Shown: positions 52,237 to 56,176 of the stretch, one piece after another
Layout: every line of letters starts with the position of its first letter
Position numbering within the stretch: the first letter of the stretch is position 1
Made by a program: the position numbers and the translations under genes
Source: Candidatus Omnitrophota bacterium
Lineage (GTDB): Bacteria; Omnitrophota; Gorgyraeia; 2-01-FULL-45-10
Length of the DNA stretch: 56,176 nucleotides
Assembly (NCBI GenBank): GCA_016929115.1
Contig: JAFGJL010000079.1
Location: 1-56,176, forward strand
Reading direction: 5' to 3'
Notes under the pieces: generated by a model
Database searches by the model: none
What the model was told of the DNA's origin: nothing
The model's input: the letters and a program-made list of their open reading frames with translations, nothing else

Positions 52237-53925
52237 TCAGCGCTTTTTAGACGCGTCCACCTTGGCCCAGGTATCTTTCAGCGAAACGGTCCGGTTAAAG
52301 ACCTTCTTCCCCGCGCCTGAAGCGGCCGGATCAAGGTAAAAATAACCCAGCCTCTCGAATTGGTAGCGGCTCCCGGGCACGGCGTTCTTGAGCGACGGTT
52401 CCAATTTGCAGGATGGCAGGACCTCGAGCGATCCGGGGTTCAGGTTGGCGCGGAAGTCAGCGCCTTCAGGCACATCCTCCGGATCCCTCTTCGTAAAAAG
52501 CAGGTCGTAGAGCCGCACCTCAGCATCGATCGCGTGAGGCGCCGAGACCCAATGAAGCGTAGCCTTCACCTTTCGCCCGTCGGGCGCGTCCCCGCCGCGC
52601 GTGGCCGGGTCATAGATGCAGCGGACCTCCGTCACTTCGCCGGTCTTCGGGTCCTTTACCGCCTCAACGCATTTCACGAAATAGGCATAGCGCAGGCGCA
52701 CCTCTTTCCCGGGCGCCAACCGGAAGAATTTCGGCGGAGGCTCCTCGCGGAAATCGTCTTTTTCTATGTAGAGCTCGCGCGAGAACGGCACCTTCCTTGT
52801 TCCCATCGCGGCATCCTCGGGATTATTCACGGCATCGAGCTCTTCAGTCTTTCCTTCGGGGTAATTCGTGATGACGACTTTAAGCGGCCGCAGCACAGCC
52901 ATGGCGCGCGGGGCCGTCCTGTTGAGCTCCCCGCGCACGGAGTTCTCGAGCACGTTGACATCGACGATGGAGTTCATCTTCGCGACGCCTATCTCATCGC
53001 AGAAACCGCGTATCGACGAAGCCGTATATCCGCGCCGTCTCAGGCCCGACAGCGTCGGCATCCTCGGGTCGTCCCACCCGCTCACGCGCTCCTCCCTGAC
53101 GAGCTGGAGCAGTTTGCGCTTGCTTAGAACGGTATTGCCCAGGTTGAGCCGCGCGAATTCTATCTGCTGAGGGTGGTGGGCGCCGAGCGCGTCGAGTATC
53201 CAGTCATAAAGCGGCCTGTTGTTCTCGAACTCGAGGGTACAGATCGAATGGGTGATATGTTCGATCGAATCCGAAAGGCAATGCGCGAAGTCGTACATCG
53301 GGTAGATGCACCATTTATCGCCGGTGCGGTGGTGATGCTCCCTCTTTATCCGGTAGAGAACGGGATCGCGCATTATGATGTTGGGATGCGCCATGTCTAT
53401 CTTCGCCCTTAACGTGCGCGAGCCGTCCTCGAACTCGCCTTTGCGCATCCGCTCGAACAGATCGATGCTCTCTTCGACAGGCCGGCCGCGGTTCGGGCTG
53501 TCCTTGCCCGGCTGGGTGAGGGTCCCCCGATAATCGCGCACCTGGTCGGCGTCCAGGTCGCAGACATAGGCCTTGCCCTTCCTGATCAGGTCGACCGCAT
53601 ATCCGTAAAGCTTATCGAAATAATCCGAGGCGTAGTAGAGGCGGCCGCCCCAGTCGAACCCGAGCCACCTGACATCCTCGATGATGGCGTTGACATACTC
53701 CATCTCCTCTTTTTCCGGGTTCGTATCGTCCATCCGGAGATTGCACAGGCCCTTGTAGTCGCGGGCTATGCCGAAGCTCAGGCAGATCGCCTTGGCGTGG
53801 CCTATGTGGAGATAGCCGTTCGGCTCCGGCGGGAAACGCGTGTGGACCTTGCCGTGGAACCTGTTCGTCCGCAGGTGTTCGTCTATTATCTCGCGTATGA
53901 AATTTGTCGTGGCCGTCTTTTCCAT
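52237..53925 (-). CDS. glnS: Glutamine-tRNA ligase
   Basis: This 562-aa class I synthetase charges tRNA-Gln with glutamine. It has the HIGH motif in [16 protein letters not shown], the KMSKS-type [15 protein letters not shown] and the two C-terminal beta-barrel anticodon-binding domains (VISKD-like [25 protein letters not shown]). The ORF-track start is a TTG inside gltX; the ATG at 53925 (MEKTATT), 4 bases after the gltX stop, is preferred. It lies 3' of gltX and close to the tRNA-Gln gene. Confidence 0.96.
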   Translation of the reverse strand: MEKTATTNFIREIIDEHLRTNRFHGKVHTRFPPEPNGYLHIGHAKAICLSFGIARDYKGLCNLRMDDTNPEKEEMEYVNAIIEDVRWLGFDWGGRLYYASDYFDKLYGYAVDLIRKGKAYVCDLDADQVRDYRGTLTQPGKDSPNRGRPVEESIDLFERMRKGEFEDGSRTLRAKIDMAHPNIIMRDPVLYRIKREHHHRTGDKWCIYPMYDFAHCLSDSIEHITHSICTLEFENNRPLYDWILDALGAHHPQQIEFARLNLGNTVLSKRKLLQLVREERVSGWDDPRMPTLSGLRRRGYTASSIRGFCDEIGVAKMNSIVDVNVLENSVRGELNRTAPRAMAVLRPLKVVITNYPEGKTEELDAVNNPEDAAMGTRKVPFSRELYIEKDDFREEPPPKFFRLAPGKEVRLRYAYFVKCVEAVKDPKTGEVTEVRCIYDPATRGGDAPDGRKVKATLHWVSAPHAIDAEVRLYDLLFTKRDPEDVPEGADFRANLNPGSLEVLPSCKLEPSLKNAVPGSRYQFERLGYFYLDPAASGAGKKVFNRTVSLKDTWAKVDASKKR

Positions 53926-53929
53926 GGCA

Positions 53930-55207
53930 TCAAGCGGATGCTTTTCGCATCCGTTCAAGCACCTTCTCTTTTCCCAGCGCTTCCATCATCTCGAAGAGCC
54001 CGGCGCCGGATGTCTTGCCGCTTATCGCCATGCGCGTAGGGTGTATGACCTGGCCCGCTTTCAAGCCCTTATCTTCCGCCAGTTTGCGGCACGCCTCTTC
54101 TGCCGCGGCAGCCGAGAGGCCGTCCATCTTTTCAAGGCGCGAGGCAAAATCGCGCAGTACCTCTTTGCTTTCGGATGGCCTGAGGTATTTTTCCCTCCCC
54201 TTCTCCTCCACGGAATAATCGTCGCCGAAGAAATGGTCGGTGAGCTGCACAAATTCGGCAAGCGTCTTGACCCGCATCTTATACAGGTCGATGACCTTAA
54301 GCAACAGGCCGTCCTGCGGGACGGGCTTACCCATGCCGGCCATCTGCTGTTTTATGAGCGGCAACAACTCTGCGCCCTGTTTGGCCATGATGTACTCGCC
54401 GTTCATCCACCGGAGTTTCTGGATGTCGAACTTTGCCTGGACACCGGTCATCCCCTTCATATCGAATATCCTGACGGCCTCTTCCAGCGGGATGATCTCG
54501 CGGTCGCCGCCCGGCGACCAGCCGAGGAGGAGCAAATAGTTGACCAGCGCCCCGGGCAGAAACCCATCGCGTTTATATTCCTCGACGGAAACGCCGCCGT
54601 GCCTTTTGGAGAGCTTCGCGCCGTCCTGTCCCATGATGAGCGGCATGTGGCCGAATTTCGGCGGCATGAGGCCCAGGGCTTCGTAGAAGAGGATCTGCTT
54701 CGGCGTGTTGGATACGTGGTCATCGCCCCTTATGATGTGCGTTATCTTCAGGAAGGCGTCGTCTATGACGCAGGAAAAATTATACGTGGGCGAGCCGTCT
54801 GACTTTATCATGACCTGGTCCTTGATGTCATCTGTGTTGAAGGCGATCTTCCCGTGTATCATATCATCCACTTCTATCGCCCGGCCCTTCTCCACTTTGA
54901 ATATGCACGCCTCTCCCTCACGATAGGCCTTACCTGCCTTGAGGAGGTCTTCGGCAGCCTTGCGGTAGACGTCGAAGCGCTTCGACTGGTGGACAGGCTC
55001 CTCGTCCCAGTCGATGCCGAGCCACTTAAGGTCCGTCAATATTTCGCCGAGGAACCGCTGCTCGGAGCGGGCCATGTCCGTGTCCTCGATGCGCAAGAGA
55101 AAGGAGCCGCCGTAATGGCGGGCGTAGACCCAGTTGAAGAGCGCGGTCCTGGCGCTGCCTATGTGCAGATACCCTGTCGGGCTTGGCGCGAATCTTACTC
55201 GTATCAT
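53930..55207 (-). CDS. gltX: Glutamate-tRNA ligase (short form)
   Basis: This class I synthetase charges tRNA-Glu. It has [21 protein letters not shown] (HIGH variant), RIEDTD and the KMSKS motif KLSKRHG, and an all-helical C-terminal anticodon-binding domain. At 425 aa it is about 40-50 residues shorter than typical bacterial GluRS; the zinc-binding insert after the KAY region (usually with a CxC motif) is replaced by the short [15 protein letters not shown]. It is 4 bases from glnS. The presence of GlnRS suggests it need not act on tRNA-Gln. Confidence 0.95.
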   Translation of the reverse strand: MIRVRFAPSPTGYLHIGSARTALFNWVYARHYGGSFLLRIEDTDMARSEQRFLGEILTDLKWLGIDWDEEPVHQSKRFDVYRKAAEDLLKAGKAYREGEACIFKVEKGRAIEVDDMIHGKIAFNTDDIKDQVMIKSDGSPTYNFSCVIDDAFLKITHIIRGDDHVSNTPKQILFYEALGLMPPKFGHMPLIMGQDGAKLSKRHGGVSVEEYKRDGFLPGALVNYLLLLGWSPGGDREIIPLEEAVRIFDMKGMTGVQAKFDIQKLRWMNGEYIMAKQGAELLPLIKQQMAGMGKPVPQDGLLLKVIDLYKMRVKTLAEFVQLTDHFFGDDYSVEEKGREKYLRPSESKEVLRDFASRLEKMDGLSAAAAEEACRKLAEDKGLKAGQVIHPTRMAISGKTSGAGLFEMMEALGKEKVLERMRKASA

Positions 55208-55222
55208 ATGTGTTGGATTATG

Positions 55223-55780
55223 CTACCGGCTGCTGGCGAAGCCTTTTTCAAGCGCGCGCTTATTGAGTTCCAAAAAGCCCTTTTTGTCGCCCATCATGTC
55301 CTTTAAAGCGCCCGCCACTGTCCTCAACGGGAATATCTTCGTCTTCTTTAGGAGCGCGCCAAGCGCGATCATGTTGGCGCACCGCGCGTTGCCGAGCTTC
55401 GATGCCATATCGGTGAACGGGATGTTCATCATGGTAACGCCCTTGCGCTTAGGTATCTCGTGTATAAGTGATCTGTTCGCTACTACTATACCGCCCTCCT
55501 TCACCATGGGCCCATACTTGGAAAGGGACTGTTGGTTCATGGCGACGAGTATGTCGGGCCTTGTGACGATGGGGCTCGCGATCTCCTTATCCGAAATCTT
55601 CGTCATCGAATAGGCGGTGCCTCCGCGCACTTCGGCGCCGTAGGACGGCATCCATGTGACGTTCCTCCCCGCAAGAAGGCCCGCATGCGTCATGAGCTTT
55701 CCCATGAACATTATGCCCTGGCCGCCGAACCCGGCGAAGAATATCTCTGTGGTCTTTGCGCTCATCTTTTTCTTGGCCAT
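55223..55780 (-). CDS. 2-oxoacid:ferredoxin oxidoreductase, gamma subunit
   Basis: This 185-aa subunit has the family N-terminus FAGFGGQGIMFMGKLM, SYGAEVRGGTAYS and the segment DILVAMNQQSL. It belongs to pyruvate/2-oxoglutarate/branched-chain oxoacid:ferredoxin oxidoreductases, which make acyl-CoA and reduced ferredoxin in anaerobes. The ORF-track start lies inside the beta-subunit gene; the ATG at 55780 (MAKKKMSA), 5 bases after that stop, is chosen. Which oxoacid is used is unclear. Confidence 0.92.
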   Translation of the reverse strand: MAKKKMSAKTTEIFFAGFGGQGIMFMGKLMTHAGLLAGRNVTWMPSYGAEVRGGTAYSMTKISDKEIASPIVTRPDILVAMNQQSLSKYGPMVKEGGIVVANRSLIHEIPKRKGVTMMNIPFTDMASKLGNARCANMIALGALLKKTKIFPLRTVAGALKDMMGDKKGFLELNKRALEKGFASSR

Positions 55781-55785
55781 TTTTA

Positions 55786-56176
55786 CTACCAGCTCTTTAT
55801 GGTGCCGATTGGATAGAAGGTCGAGACCTCGTTCTTTATCCTGTCTGCCGCCTGGATCGGCGTCATGCCCCAGTAGGTCGGGCACATCGAAAGGACCTCG
55901 ACGATCGAAAACCCCTTCTTCTCTATCTGCGTCCTGAACGCCTTTTTGATGGAGCGCTTCGCCCTAAGTATCTCCTGCGCGTTATGGACGGAGACGCGCT
56001 CCGCATGCCTCACGCCCGGCAGGACCGCGAGCATCTCCAGTATCTTCAGGGGATAGCCGTCGCGCCTGATGTTGCGGCCCATTATCGAGGTGTCGGTCTT
56101 CTGCCCCGCCAGGGTGGTTGGGGCAAGCTGGCCGCCGGTCATGCCGTAGACGCCGTTATTGACGAATATCGTCGTG
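55786..56176 (-). CDS. 2-oxoacid:ferredoxin oxidoreductase, beta subunit, C-terminal part
   Basis: The frame runs through the right edge of the window, so only the last 129 or so residues are seen. It contains NNGVYGMTGGQLAPTT, the thiamine-diphosphate/Mg-binding segment of the beta subunit, and ends VSTFYPIGTIKSW. The ATG given in the ORF track is internal; the true start is outside. It precedes the gamma subunit by 5 bases. Confidence 0.9.
   Translation of the reverse strand, partial: TTIFVNNGVYGMTGGQLAPTTLAGQKTDTSIMGRNIRRDGYPLKILEMLAVLPGVRHAERVSVHNAQEILRAKRSIKKAFRTQIEKKGFSIVEVLSMCPTYWGMTPIQAADRIKNEVSTFYPIGTIKSW

Overview
The window looks like a chromosomal segment of an uncultured, didermic (Gram-negative type) bacterium, most plausibly in the PVC/Omnitrophota area. 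This placement is inference from gene content and style: RND pumps with a TolC-like partner, a Wza/Wzc/Wzx/Wzy-type polysaccharide system, GT9 heptosyltransferase-like genes, both GluRS and GlnRS, tight ATGA-type gene overlaps, and a very large repetitive surface protein. No rRNA or other phylogenetic marker was available to confirm it. Nearly everything is on the minus strand.

Layout, left to right. (1) 1-3765: the 5' part (1255 codons) of a large secreted repeat protein with Ca-binding-like DxDxDG loops, running off the left edge, behind a good promoter. (2) 3962-15246: an efflux operon transcribed leftward from a promoter at about 15.3 kb: ROK repressor, small zinc-ribbon protein, TolC-like channel, membrane-fusion protein and two RND pump subunits. 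A 15-bp palindrome at the presumed transcription start suggests autoregulation. A REP-like 24-bp inverted repeat sits between the fusion-protein and pump genes. (3) 15398-37519: one long polysaccharide operon of 20 genes from wzc-like to wecA-like, starting at a promoter near 37.58 kb and ending in a terminator at 15.34-15.39 kb. It has many glycosyltransferases, four methyltransferase domains or genes besides other modifying enzymes, an aminotransferase, a WbqC protein, a LmbE deacetylase and a radical SAM/SPASM protein. (4) 37726-39323: a plus-strand two-gene ABC-2 exporter that runs convergently into the next block. (5) 39320-47317: a second envelope operon: XrtA-type AAA ATPase, HD-GYP protein, coiled-coil protein, Wza-like export protein, and then a compact peptide-modification module. 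(6) 47438-52194: response regulator, MgtE, three tRNA genes (Glu-CTC, Leu-GAG, Gln-CTG), a GIY-YIG nuclease gene flanked by inverted structured repeats, a nucleotidyltransferase with a small partner, and a pseudopilin. (7) 52237-56176: glnS, gltX and two subunits of a 2-oxoacid:ferredoxin oxidoreductase, the last cut by the right edge.

The most interesting item is the peptide-modification module at 39320-43941. A 55-residue ORF (41618-41785), too short for the supplied ORF track, overlaps the radical SAM/SPASM stop codon as ATGA, has a strong Shine-Dalgarno site, and carries the leader motif YxxPxL (YKRPEL) followed by a three-cysteine segment. Its neighbours are a PqqD-type recognition protein, an HPr-kinase-like kinase, a SipW-like S26 peptidase, a PF14907-like nucleotidyltransferase and a methyltransferase. 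No lasso cyclase or transglutaminase-like protease is present. I read it as a candidate new RiPP system embedded in an exopolysaccharide-export operon.

The second notable item is a family of four hairpin elements (near 48.0, 50.2, 50.5 and 51.4 kb). They share the 11-nt loop TCCTRTTYGTC, while their stems differ in sequence but stay complementary. Three abut tRNA genes and two flank the GIY-YIG gene in inverted orientation, which suggests a small mobile cassette.
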